A model generated the notes under the pieces. That model was given only the letters and a program-made list of their open reading frames with translations, ran no database searches and was not told the DNA's origin. This document shows, piece by piece, positions 32,330 to 44,310 of a DNA stretch of 64,000 bases. The stretch comes from Blasia pusilla (lineage: Eukaryota; Marchantiophyta; Marchantiopsida; Blasiales), in assembly GCA_050084515.1 (NCBI GenBank), contig CM114271.1, positions 31,992,001-32,056,000 of the forward strand. Direction: 5' to 3'. Within the stretch, counting starts at the first letter, position 1. Every line of letters begins with the position of its first letter. The position numbers were made by a program, and so were the translations under genes.

Positions 32330-32709
32330 CCATAACGAGTGATAATCATCTCGTATAAAAATTTGGCCACTGCTTTGCTGTCATCTTTGTGCGTGGCCAC
32401 CGCCTCGACCATCTTAGTACAATAGTCGGTGGCTATGAGAATATACTTCCGCCGTGTTTGGCGAGTAGCGGGGGAGATAGGTCCTACAAAGTCAATACCC
32501 CATTTTTCAAAAGGGGCTAGGGGCATGATAGGTACCAAAGGCCACCGCGAGGTTGCCGTGGGTCGACCTGCTCTTTGACACGCATCACAACTCTGGATAA
32601 AGTGACCTACACCTTTGTACATAGTTGGCCACCAATAACGTGCGGCCAAGATTTTCTTGACAGTATTTTTTACCGCATAATGTCCACCAGAATCTAAGGA
32701 TGTCAGCAT
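32330..32709 (-). mobile_element. Gypsy type 2 integrase N-terminal part
   Basis: The minus frame reads GGHYAVKNTVKKILAARYWW, then CDACQRAGRP, WGIDFVGPISPATRQ and YEMIITRYG: the zinc finger and first catalytic Asp of a second gypsy lineage (without PHD). It is cut by the element A terminus at exactly the codon where the other half resumes at 62325 (CPLELVSDRGTHF). Confidence 0.85.
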
Positions 32710-32729
32710 GCAGACATCCTTAGCGTCTT

Positions 32730-33345
32730 TGCACCGTACTTGCTACTTTATGGCCGAGAGCCAGATTTACATGCGGCCATTCGTCAAGATGTTGGTGAGG
32801 TGCTGGACCTTGATGACCCAGATGTATGGATGCGAGCATGTTCTCATAGGGTTGAATTGTTTTGGAGAGTGATGCCCATGGCGTTCGAGAACTTGGCGAT
32901 TGCGTAGCATTAGGATACGTTGAGGTATGCGACTATTCGGGGTGGTGATTATCGACCAACTATCCGGAGGTTTCATCAAGGAGATTATGTCTACTTGCAG
33001 CAGACGGCATCGACGACGTTGGATGTGATTGCAGGGCGCACTATCCTGAGAATGCGTGACGTTTTGCCATCCGGTGTTCTCTTGCTGGAGGGACACGATG
33101 GTATGGCATGGAAGGACCATGTGCGTAATTGTGCGCCATGTCACCTTCCTAACATTGATGGTACAGTAGATCTGAGCTCAACAGTAGTTCTTGTAGGCTT
33201 GCGTTGTATGTTGTGTGGTTCTGCTCGTGCTGCGGCCACGATGCTAGTATGTGATGGATGTTCGAGAGGTTGGCATATGGCATGTCTGACGCCACCTTTC
33301 ACTAAGGTTCCTCGAGGACAATGGATGTGTCCCAGATGTACATAG
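32730..33345 (+). pseudogene. Second element A copy: integrase C-terminus with intact PHD finger
   Basis: It reads YGREPDLHAAIRQDVGEVLD, RRFHQGDYVYLQQ and VRNCAPCHLP, then PHD at 33204-33342 with all eight ligands visible: CMLC, CDGC, HMAC and CPRC, pattern C-x2-C-x11-C-x2-C-x4-H-x2-C-x14-C-x2-C, and the usual Trp two residues before the last pair (QWMCPRC). Two stops lie near 32908. The 5' edge joins type 2 integrase near 32710. Confidence 0.85.
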
Positions 33346-33531
33346 AGGAGATATTAGGTAGGTTTCGATTCCAACTTTTTCTGTGACATGGATGATTGGA
33401 AGGCGACTAACGATGGGGCCACATGAGCACCCGGCCTTTATGCTCTTAGCATCCTAGAGATGTATGTCATGGTAGGTAGGGATAGATGGCTATCTGGAGT
33501 TAGAGGGACCTAACCACCAGCTAGTGGGGTG

Positions 33532-34215
33532 ATTGGAGATATTTTGGTACTTCTCGCCTCTGTGTATGGATGTCATGAGTTAGCATGGGATCGTGTGTGT
33601 TTGTGTGTGTGTTCGATGACAGCGATGTATGTTGTGTAGCGATGTGTACACGCACGACACTTGTCATGATTATTAGGATAGATCAGTGGGATCTAGCAGA
33701 ATGTCTGCACGAATAGTGGAGGACAAGCCCATGATGTCGAGGATGATCTGTTGAAGCCCAGGGAAACCTGAGAGAGCAGGTTTCCCCTTCGTTTCGGCTC
33801 ATTTGGAGCCATATTGATGATCTTGCTATTTTAGGTAAGTACCATTTTGAGTATCTGATCGACTTTCTATTATTGGTACATGGTCCTTGACCTCCTACAT
33901 CAGGTCAAGAGCCAGGGAGATGACTTGGGAGAATAGGTTACCATAGAGAGAGCTTGGGAGAGGGGAGGGGTTTACCTCAAGGAGAGAGAGCTTGAGAGCT
34001 CATTCTCTCTTTATTGAACCTCTTAGCATGAGGCGTTGGAACTATGGTCTTGCTTGCCTTGTGTGTGTAACCCAAGCCTCTCATTAGGAGAGTGGTTTTG
34101 GTTTGACATTGAGAGAGACATATGAGAGTGCACACATGTGAGAACTATGGTATTGTGAGAGAGATTGGATCTTATTTTATTGGAGATATTTTGCTACTTC
34201 TCACCTCTGTGTATG
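33532..34215 (+). repeat. Variant terminal repeat B1'-A2'-B2' (second subfamily)
   Basis: ATTGGAGATATTTTGGTACT starts at 33532 and recurs at 34179, 647 bp later (ATTTTGCTAC there). The first B' module ends GCACGACA at 33659; A2' starts TGTCATGATT at 33662. The second B' is cut after 36 bp by LINE copy 6. A short stretch of TG dinucleotides lies at about 33594-33612. Confidence 0.7.
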
Positions 34216-34922
34216 AAGCACAACCGAGTTATACACACGAAGTTGTGAGACATTTGAGTTTCTGCACTTCTAGATTTGAGCATTTCAGATCTGAATCTTG
34301 CCGAGGCCATAACTTTGAGGTGGAATGTCATATGAATCTGACATTTGAAGGCGACGTGGAGTATAAAGAAACGGCCTAGCCCTCAGATTTGCAAGCACAA
34401 CCAAGTTATACACACGAAGTTGTGAGAGATTTGAGTTTCTGCACTTCCAGATTTGAGCATTTCAGATCTGAATATTCCGAGACCATAACTTTGAGGTGGA
34501 GTGTCATATGAAACTGAGATTTCAAGGTGACGTGGAGTATAAAGAGGCTCCCTAGCCCTCAGATTTGCAAGCACAATTGAGATATACACACGAAGTTGTG
34601 AGAGATTTGAGTTTCCGCACTTCTAGATTTGAGCATTTCAGATCTGAATCTTTCCGAGGCCATAACTTTGAGGTGGAATGTCATATGAATGTGAGATTTG
34701 GAGGCAACGTGGAGTCTAAAGAGCCGCCCTAGCCCTCAGATTTGCAAGCACAATCGAGTTATACACACGAAGTTGTGAGAGATTTGAGTTTCTGCACTTC
34801 TAGATTTGAGCATTTCAGATCTGAATCTTGCCGAGGCCATAACTTTGAGGTGGAGTGTCATATGAATCTGAGATTTGGAGGCCACGTGGAATGTCTAGAG
34901 GCGTCATAATCCTAGAAATTTC
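34216..34922 (+). repeat. 177-bp monomer array, four units
   Basis: Unit starts at 34216, 34393, 34569 and 34746, leader at 34923; steps are 177, 176, 177 and 177 bp. Confidence 0.92.
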
Positions 34923-35007
34923 AAGTACAACCAAGTTCTAGAGCAGAAGTTGTGTGGTGTTGGAGATTCAATTATACTTTCTGGGATGCAGTGAAGTCGA
35001 CTACAGG

Positions 35008-35761
35008 ATGACCACTCAAGACGAAATCTTGAATCTAGTGCAAGTGGTCTTGCATGAAGTGAAAGATTCTCGACAAGAATTCAAGGTACAAATTTCTCAA
35101 TTAAACCATGCACATATTCAAATCCGAGAGTTGAAGGCAACGCAAGAGGTTCTGAAGAAAGTGTTGAAAGATAGTTCTAGTGTGATGCTGGATCTTTCCA
35201 AATCTGTTGCGGATGTTCAAGAGAAGGCATCATCCTTGGTGACTACTCCCAATAGTTCAGGATTGCATGAGATTGTTGAAACTTTAGAAGTGAAAATGAA
35301 ATCTTATGCTGAAGCTACAAAGGTTGCTCATATCTCTTTCTGTCAAGAGCAAGAGATAGAAAAAGAAAACCAATTTGCCCGTAGAAAGAATGTGAGAATC
35401 TCGAGTTTACGGAAAAGAGAGCGAAGAGGTGAAGAGTGTTGTCACCAAGTTCTTGGTTGATACACTTCATGTTCATAACCCGGACTTGGCTCAAGCTTTT
35501 CGTATTGGGAAAACGGGCATACAACCTCGTGCCATTCTAGTCAAGTTTGTTGATCAAACTCAACGTGATACTGCCATGGCTAACAAGGCCATTCTCAAAG
35601 GACGGAGGATATGGTTGGATCCTGATCTCACACCTCTACAAGTCGAAGCTCGGAGAAAGGAGCTTGCAAAGGTCAAAGAGGCTCAAGAAGCAGGTTTTAT
35701 TGCTTATCTACGTGATGGTCGAGCAATTATTACCCAGAGAAAAAGAGAGTTATCAACCTAG
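35008..35761 (+). pseudogene. LINE ORF1 of copy 6
   Basis: ATG at 35008. Coiled-coil and linker regions are open to about 35400. Small losses at former CAG and CTG sites (35402-35420, SGLPETE region) shift the frame; the RRM core to KRELST is open again from 35429. TAG CAA TCC follows. A second TAG directly before the ORF2 ATG (35783-35785) replaces a TTG codon of other copies. Confidence 0.83.
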
Positions 35762-35785
35762 CAATCCAAGAAGCTGAGAGTGTAG

Positions 35786-38700
35786 ATGTGGAATATACGA
35801 GGCCTTTCAACAACAAAGTATATGAGTGCTCTACCAATTTGGGAGATGGCGGATATTATCAATATTGTGGAGACTTGGGAACATGAGAGCAATACTATTG
35901 CAGACATGCAAGGGTTTACTTTGGTAGGATCGACATGGAATCAAAGAAGGCAACGTGCAGGAAGGGGTTATGGCGGTATTGCTACTTTCATCAGGTCTCA
36001 ATTTCTACCTCTCATTCATCTAGAAGATCAAGATATCGGGGGTCAATATCATTGGCTACGTCTTCGTTTGGTTGGGGGATCTTATTGTTATTTGGCAGTT
36101 TGTTATTTTGCACCACTCTCCATGCCTATCTACTCAACACGCACTCACAATCGAAGTCAACCGTTCCATCGACTTATTGGGGATGTTCTCAAATATCAAA
36201 GCAAAGGTGAAGTCTTTCTAGTTGGAGATTTCAATGCTCGCACACGTCATCGCTCAATTTACCCAATTCAGTGATTCCTTGATTTCTCCTCTTCTCAAGA
36301 ATATGAGGATGGTTTATGGTCTAGAATCTCTTGAGATCTTTCTACAAATCCTTTGTGAGTATTTTTAACCTTTGGAGCCACTTGTAATTTGAAAGTTCTT
36401 AATGGAACCTCTCATTTTCCCAACTCTCACTCCAATACGTGTTTCTCCTCTCTGGCGCTAGCACCATCGATTATCTTCTGTCCTCGCCTACGATAGCTCT
36501 CTTATCTCTACATTTGATATTCTAGAACCTCAGCCTGAATCAGATCATGCACCTCTCTTGTTTACTCTCTCACTGTCAAAGGAAATTCCTCTCTCGACAT
36601 GTCAATCTATTTTAGCTTCTCCCAAGTTTCGCTTAGATCCTGGTAAAAAAGATCTTTATATGCTACATTTACAAGAACACTTGACTCGCATTGTATGGAG
36701 CCCTGATCCAAACACGGCAAGTATGCAACTAACGGAATTGCTCAAAAACAGTACATCTAAGTTCTTTTCGCGCCACTAGGATAGAAGTCCTAGGAGGCTG
36801 CCTTGTAATGGGTGGTTTGACTCTGAATGCAAGCAAGCAAGGGCACGAGCAGCTGATAAATCTTTGGATATCCCAAGTCGGCTTATTATGACGAGCCTTT
36901 ACAAATACTTGGTGAAATCTAAGAAACGAGCTTTCTTGCGGCGAAAACAAGAGTCCTTGACAAGGGAGCTGCATGAGGACCCCAAATCATTTTGGAGACG
37001 GTTAGTAGTACGGTCTTCAAAACCTATTCTTGATCCCAAGTCTTTGATATCTTTTGCCGAAAAGCTCTATTTCTTCCCCGATGCTACGTCTATGCCACGT
37101 TGTGAAGGAATACGTGGCTTATTCTCTGAAGGAGAGGTGATGACTCAACTAAGAAGATTGGCGAATGGTAAATGTGAGGATTTGGATGGTCTTTCTATTG
37201 AACTTTTCAAGTGGGGAGGAGATTGTATTGGACCGATCCTCACCAAATTATTGGGTGATGCTGCTATCTATGGTTTTCCTTCAACCTGGTCGCTACGGGA
37301 GATTGTCCCTATTCACAAATCAGGAAGGAAGGACTTGGTAACAAACTATCGCACTATCATGGTGGGTAGTGTTTTTGCCAAGTTGTTTGGGAAATTGGTG
37401 GAGTCGAAGTTGAGCACATGGACAGAGTCTTTCCAAAAGAGAGCACGGGTCCAAGCTGGTTTTCGTCCAACATACAACACCATCGATCATATCTTGGCCT
37501 TGCGTGTTTTATGGGAGAAATCTAAGGGCAATGGAAAAGCTTTGTTTTGCGGCTTCATCGATTTCAAGAAAGCTTTTGATATTGTACCTCGCAAGCTCTT
37601 ATGGGAAAGGTTGCAAGCCATTGGAGTTCCACAAAATCTCCTAGCAGCCGTGGCCACGTTATACCATTCCGTTCGGGCCAAGATCAAAGGTTCACAAACT
37701 CAAGAGATCTTGAGCACCATTGGAGTCATTCAAGGTTCCCCTCTCTCCCCTACAATTTTTGGAGTTTTCATAGATGATATCGAAAAGTGGTTGGAGGAAT
37801 GTGATAGTGAAGGGGTCAAGCTTGGGGACTTTGTCATCAAAGCTCTCTATTGTATGCTGAGATGATATCATATTACTAGCACGTGATGGCATTAGTTTAC
37901 AATAGCACCTCGACACTTTGGCAAGGTTTTGTACCCAGAATCAGATGGAGGTTAATATGGACAAGTCTAAAGTCATTATAGTGGGTACTAGATCCAAGTT
38001 CTCGTTCTTTTACAAAGGTCTACAATTAGAACAAGTGAAGAGTTACAAATATTTAGGCATCGATTTCTCTCATGACTATAGTTGGGCTCTTTGCGTGCAA
38101 AAGAGAGTAGAAGCTGGTTACAAAGCTCTATATTCATTTTTAAACCGGTGTAGAAGAGCTCATCTTGTGTCTTGGAGTCTAAGGAAATTCTTATTTAGGA
38201 GCTTAGTGTTACCGGTGGTCTTATATGGGACCCAAGTTTGGGGCCCTAGTTGTAAGAAGACAGGTTGGGAGCGCGTGGAAAGAGTGCAAAAGATCTTTCT
38301 ACAAGAAGAATTGGGTGTAAAAAACCAAACTCCGTATGCTATTCTTCTTGCGGAAACAGGTTTTCTTCCTCTAGAAGCTGAAGCTCTTTACTTGACCATC
38401 ACTTACATCGCAAGGGTGAGATCTCTTGATGTTTCTCGCCTCCCTCATCAAGCTTTGCGAGCCACACGTTCCATAGGGTGGATGGCGGATGTGGTGACTT
38501 GGTCTTCAAAATGGAATGTGGCAGAACGCGATTGGGACTTGAAACCGATGGCCCTCGTGAGCATCTCTGAAGCAATCTCTCAACATCATTTGGAGCGGTC
38601 ACGGGCACCAAAATGGAGTTTTATCAACTTCATGTTAATCCTATGCTTGTATATTGTGAACAAGGATACCTACTTGCTTGGGGATCTCCACGTTCTTACG

Positions 38701-38986
38701 ACATATTATCGCACGTCATAGAAGCGGGTCTCATAGGCTAGGAATTGAGGAAGGGCGATGGTTTAAAATTGATAGAAGTGAACTAATTTGTAGGTTATGT
38801 GACGGAGAAAATATTGAGGATGAAGAGCATGTGTTTGTTACATGTCCAAGGTATGGAGAAATAAGACTAGCTCATAAAATAGATGTGGAGAATTTCTATT
38901 CTTTACTACAGCTAGTGCCTTATGATTTAGGTTGTTATATTATGGACGTCATCATTCATCGCTCAAGTGCTCTAGGCTGTAGCTAG
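35786..38986 (+). pseudogene. LINE ORF2 of copy 6
   Basis: Endonuclease open from 35786 to about 36270 (GDFNART), broken through 36550. The RT region 36864-37850 is open for 333 residues (FKKAFDIVPRKLLW). A frameshift lies immediately before YADD, near 37853-37861; 37918-38610 is open; then breaks precede the finger at 38678-38986. Most breaks coincide with CAG/CTG sites. Confidence 0.85.
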
Positions 38987-39098
38987 GAGAAGGTCTTAAG
39001 GATCTTTTTTGGTCGTGGTCAATGAATGACTTGTAATGTGTTTTTCAGCCTTTTGACCCTTTGGGTCCCACGGGCTTGATCTATTTACCATTTACCAT

Positions 39099-39500
39099 TA
39101 TCTTGAACATCGGCAACGGATTTGGAAAGATCGAGCATCACACTAGAACTATCTTTCAACACTTTCTTCAAAATCTCTTGCGTTGCCCTCAACTCTCGGA
39201 TTTGAATATGTGCATGGTTTAATTGAGAAGTTTGCACCTTGAATTCTTGTCGAAGCTCTTTCAATTCATGCAAGACGACTTGCACTAGATTCAAGATTTC
39301 ATCTTGAGTAGTCATCCTATCCTCGACTTCACTGCATCCTAGAAAGTATAATCAAATCTCCAACACCACACAACTTCTGCACTAGAAGTCGGTTGTGCTT
39401 GCAATTCTGAGGGCTAGGGTGCCTTCTTATACTCCACGTTTCCTCCAAATCTCAGCTTCATATGACACTCCACCTCAAAGTTATGGGCTCGACAAGATTC
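39099..39500 (-). mobile_element. LINE 5'-end fragment (inverted), second example of the shared junction
   Basis: ORF1 N-terminus on minus (MTTQDEILN at 39315 down to SVADVQD at 39100), leader and a partial monomer to about 39500. The join to the preceding LINE tail (CCATTATCTTGAACATCGG) is identical to that at 29293-29311. Confidence 0.88.
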
Positions 39501-42200
39501 TTACGTGGCATAGACGTAGCATCGGGGAAGAAATAGAGCTTTTCGGCAAAAGATATCAAAGACTTGGGATCAAGAATAGGTTTGAAGACCGTACTAATAA
39601 CCGTCTCCAAAATGATTTGGGGTCCTCATGCAGCTCCCTTGTCAAGGACTCTTGTTTTCGCCGCAAGAAAGCTCGTTTCTTAGATTTCACCAAGTATTTG
39701 TAAAGGCTCGTCATAATAAGCCGACTTGGGATATCCAAAGATTTATCAGCTGCTCGTGCCCTTGCTTGCTTGCATTGAGTCAAACCACCCATTACAAGGC
39801 GACCTCCTAGCACTTCTATCCCAGTGGCGCGGAAAGAACTTAGATGCACTATTTTTGAGCAATTCCGTTAGTTGCATACTTGCCGTGTTTGGATCAGGGC
39901 TCCATACAATGCGAGTCAAGTGTTCTTGTAAATGTAGCATATAAAGATCTTTTTTACCAGGATCTAAGCGAAACTTGGGAGAAGCTAAAATAGATTGACA
40001 TGTCGAGAAAGGAATTTCCTTTGACGGTGAGAGAGTAAACAAGAGAGGTGCATGATCGATTCAGTGAGGTTCTAGAATATCAAATGTAGAGATAAGAGAG
40101 CTATCGTGCAAGCGAGACAGAAGATAATCGATGGTGCTAGCGCCAGAGAGGAGAAACACGTATTGGAGTGAGAGTTGGGAAAATGAGAGGTTCCATTAAG
40201 AACTTTCAAATTACAAGTGGCTCCAAAGGTTAAAAAATACTCTGTCAAAGGATTTGTAGAAAGATCTGAAGAGATTCTAGACCATAAACCATCCTCATAT
40301 TCTTCGAGAAGAGGAGAAATCAAGGAATCACTGAATTGGGTAAATTGAGCAGTACGTGTGCGAGCATTGAAATTTCCAACTAGAAAGACTTCACCTTTGC
40401 TTTGATATTTGAGAACATCCCCAATAAGTCGATGGAACGGTTGACTTCGATTGTGAGTGCGTGTTGAGTAGATAGGCATGGAGAGTGGTGCAAAATAACA
40501 AAGCGCCAAATAACAATAAGATCCCCAACCAAACCAAGGCGTAGCCAATGATATTGACCCCGATATCTTGATCTTCTAGATGAATGAGAGGTAGAAATTG
40601 AGACCTGATGAAAGTAGCAATACCGCCATAACCCCTTCCTGCCCGTTGCCTTCTTTGATTCCATGTCGATCCTACCAAAGTAAACCCTTGCATCTCTGCA
40701 ATAGTATTGCTCTCATGTTCCCAAGTGTCCACAATATTGATAATATCTGCCATCTCCCAAATTGGTAGAGCACTCACATACTTTGTTGTTGAAAGGCCTC
40801 GTATATTCCACATCTACACTCTCAGCTTCTTGGATTGCTAGGTTGATAACTCTCTTTTTCTCTGGGTAACAATTGCTCGTCCATCACGTAGATAAGCAAT
40901 AAAACCTGCTTCTTGAGCCTCTTTGACCTTTGCAAGCTCCTTTCTCCTAGCTTCGACTTGTAGAGGTGTGAGATTTGGATCCAACCATATCCTCCGTCCT
41001 TTGAGAATGGCCTTGTTAGCCATGGCAGTATCACGTTGAGTTTGATCAACAAACTTGACTAGAATGGCACGAGGTTGTATGCCCGTTTTCCCAATACGAA
41101 AAGCTTGAGCCAAGTCCGGGTTATGAACATGAAGTGTATCAACCAAGAACTTGGTGACAACACTCTTCACCTCTTCGCTCTCTGTTTTCCGGTAAACTGA
41201 GATTCTCACATTCTTTCTGGGCAAATTGGTTTTCTTTTTCTATCTCTTGCTCTTGTGAGAAAGAGATATGAGCAACCTTTGTAGCTTCAAAGATAAGATT
41301 TCATTTTCACTTCTAAAGTTTCAACAACCTCATGCAATCCTGAACTATTGGGAGTAGTCACCAAGGATGATGCCTTCTCTTGAACATCCCATAATAGATT
41401 TGGAAAAGATCCAAAGATCACACTAGAACTATCTTTCAACACTTTCTTCAGAACCTCTTGCGTTGCCTTCAACTCTCGGATTTGAATATGTGCATGGTTT
41501 AATTGAGAAGTTTGTACCTTGAATTCTTGTCGAAGCTCTTTAACTTCATGCAAGACGACTTGCACTAGATTCAAGATTTCGTCTTGAGTGGTCATCCTGT
41601 AGTCGACTTCACTGCATCCCAGAAAGTATAATTGAATCTCCAACACCACACAACTTCTGCTCTAGAAGTTGGTTGTACTTGAAATTTCTAGGATCAAGAC
41701 GTTTCTAGACATTCTACGTGGAGTCCAAATCTCAGCTTCATATGACACTCCACCTCAAAGTTATGGCCTCGGCAAGATTCAGATCTGAAATGCTCAAATC
41801 TAGAAGTGCAGAAACTCAAATCTCTCACAACTTCGTGTGTATAACTCGATTGTGCTTGCAAATCTGAGGGCTAGGGCACCTCTTTATACTCCACGTCGCC
41901 TCCAAATCTCAGCTTCATGTGACACTCCACCTCAAAGTTATGGCCTCGGAAAGATTCAGATCTGAAATGCTCAAATCTAGAAGTGCAAAAACTCAAATCT
42001 CTCACAACTTCGTGTGTATAACTCGGTTGTGCTTGCAAATCTGAGGGCTAGGGCACCTCTTTATACTCCACGTTGCCTCCAAATCTCAGCTTCATATGAC
42101 ACTCCACCTCAAAGTTATGGCCTCGGCAAGATTCAGATCTGAAATGCTCAAATCTAGAAGTGCAGAAACTCAAATCTCTCACAACTTCGTGTGTATAACT
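39501..42200 (-). mobile_element. LINE copy 7, 3'-truncated
   Basis: Monomers at 41680-42200 (boundaries 41680, 41857 and 42034, 177-bp steps), ORF1 at about 40838-41600 and ORF2 endonuclease with the start of RT to 39501, where it is cut and joined to the fragment at 39099-39500. ORF1 breaks lie near 41215, 41250, 41290 and 41390; ORF2 breaks near 40055-40150 and 40545. It shares with copy 6 the TAG directly before the ORF2 ATG. Confidence 0.9.
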
Positions 42201-42224
42201 CCATGAAACTGAAGATAAGAATAT

Positions 42225-43420
42225 CCTCTATGTAATACTGTAGAAAATCCAAGCTAGCCAGAATCCTATCCATTCAACCCAAATGGAAAGAATTGTCATT
42301 AATTTAAACAATCTCTCCCTAACCAATCTATCCTCCAAAATTTTGTGGGGGCTACTGTTGATGTGAGCAATGACACTCACATTTGCCTCTTCTCAGCCAT
42401 ACGACCCATATCTAGCTAGACTCACTATCCATATTATATAGTTGAGGTCCATTTTCTGCCCCAACACTTGTCTCTATGATGCCTTTGATATATGTGGCAA
42501 CACTGTAGTAGCCATAGCAAACCCCATGGCACGGTCACTTTGATCAACAGCAGGCTCCTCAATTTCTCAAGTCTCCTCATTCCCTATCATGCTTGGCCGT
42601 ATGTGAAGAAAGGCACGGTATATTGGGAAGCTCACCAACGTAGGTGAGGCTGGCCTCAACTCCCCCTAACTATTGGCTATCGCCAACAATTGTCTATTAT
42701 TTTGCGACATCACATAAGCTTGACTCCCTGGACTCAAGATAGCATCCATTGTTTCGTGTGGTGCTCTTTGAATTCCATCATAAGCTCCTCTCAATACCTC
42801 CAATGGAAGAAGGTTTGTCCATCATAACCGTGGATGGTGTGTGTGCGATCTAACTCTCACCACATCCAAAAATATGGTAGGTTTCAACCATGACTTCACC
42901 TAATGCACAATCGTCATCATTTGTGCATTGTTATCTCCCAAAAATGGCTCGTTCTCCATAACGTATGTTGGAGTATAAGTTTGACTCTATTGCAAGTATT
43001 AGGACACTACCTGACCTTGGATACTGCAATCCAAACCCTCAACTAGCCAATGAATGACCTTGACATGGCCATCCATAAATCACCAAATGAATAGTGCCAA
43101 CTCTATCAAGGTCGTACGCCCCCAACAACAAAATGTTGGCGGGTTGTATGTGTTGATATCCTCCAATGCAGAGACCGCAAATAAGTAATGATACATGTGG
43201 ATCAACCTTGCCACATGGCGCAATAAGACTCGTCATGCGATCGCATCTTTCTCCATATAAAGGTATTGATGCACACATATGCTTCCCTCCAATACCGAAC
43301 CCAATCCCTTGCTGATCCCTTCAAAGAGATCTAACACTCTGACATCCAATGGTGTCATCGCCTCCACTCTAGAAGCTCAATTGTCACTAAATTCCATCTC
43401 CTCCAAGATGAAGGAACAAC
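42225..43420 (-). pseudogene. Old element A relic: cytosine-5 DNA methyltransferase followed by RT
   Basis: On minus, the segments run in the order of a C5 methyltransferase. Motif I-like VRVLDLFEGISKGLGSVLEG lies near 43290-43345. Motif IV VIYGWPCQGHS is at about 43050-43080, with PCQ at 43060-43068. Motif VI is changed to ENEPFLGD near 42945. The motif VIII-like stretch PTIFLDVVRVRSHTHHPRL follows, and then the C-terminal SDRAMGFAM and QVLGQKMDLNYIIWI near 42440-42530. Reverse transcriptase pieces follow directly (PFGL, then DRILASLDFLQYYIEDI at 42225-42300). Many stops and frameshifts show age. It aligns throughout with the younger copy at 59750-60506. Confidence 0.75.
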
Positions 43421-43954
43421 TCCAGGCCTGCCTCATAAGGTTATTTGCACTCCTTTTCAAATCACAACTCATACCACAACCACAACGGTAAAGAGATTTT
43501 AATAGCATGGGAAGAGACACCCATCATGGCATGTCTCTCCATGGGACTATCCGCCATCAGGATGTCCTCTGCATGTGCATTCCCCTCCAACAACTCTCTT
43601 CACCCGTTAGCACCATTTGTATGTGCTCCCAACGTGATCACCGTATAGTCATGTGGTCAATCACCTCGTTCTGCAAATTGCACAAGTAACAAACTCATCC
43701 GAGCATAAGCAACGGACTCCTTAAAAAATCTAGGATGAATCTTAGGGGTTATAATATCGTATTATCTATTGACACATCGTATAACTTTGTTGTTGTAGCA
43801 ATCGCACATGTACGTACCATAGCACTATTCGTGTAATGCTCCGACTGAACTTTAACAACTACGTGTTGTTGAATGATGTACTACATGGGTGACAATTGAA
43901 GTGAGCCAAATTCAAAAAATGATAACCTCAACACAACCCTTCCTACCCATAAAT
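43421..43954. other. Diverged sequence upstream of the old methyltransferase
   Basis: Probably the N-terminal part of the element A polyprotein, too decayed to read. One minus frame has scattered cysteines (TCAIC, TYKWC, ECTC) that could be a lost zinc cluster, but this is weak. Confidence 0.25.
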
Positions 43955-44310
43955 GTTAAAATGAAAAATGGTAAATAAATCAAACCGTAGGACCCTATGC
44001 CTAAAAGTATCAAAAATAATACACTAAATTAGAAAAAGACCATGTAAGCCTTATCCTAGCCAATGCTAAGAATTCTTAAGTGATGAATAATGGCATCCTT
44101 GTTATAAATTTAAATTATAAAAAAAAAAAAAAATTCTCCACATCTATTTTATGAACTAGTGTAACCCTTTCATACCGAGGACACATAGCAAACACATGTT
44201 CTTCGTCCTCTACATTTCCTATGTCACATAACCTATGTATTCGTCCACTTCTATGGCTGTTGAGTCAATGTCCTTCAATTCATAGTTTACAATTACCAAT
44301 CTCATCCAAC
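43955..44310 (-). mobile_element. Old, diverged LINE 3' end
   Basis: The plus text AAATGGTAAATAAATCAAAC then GTAGGACC matches the LINE tail and 3' UTR with many changes, followed by the finger region (CACATGTTCTTCGTCC, CACATAACCTATG). It also holds an A15 run at about 44118. It is a much older copy than the others. Confidence 0.8.

Larger units (their letters stand above)
34216..39098 (+). mobile_element. LINE copy 6, full structure
   Basis: Monomers, ORF1, ORF2 and tail ATTTACCATTTACCATT at about 39082-39098, inserted in the terminal repeat of the second element A copy. The 3' half shares private differences with copy 4 (SELICR and CYIMDV in place of SERICR and CYIRDV), and both have the same inverted ORF1 fragment after the tail. 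Confidence 0.92.
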
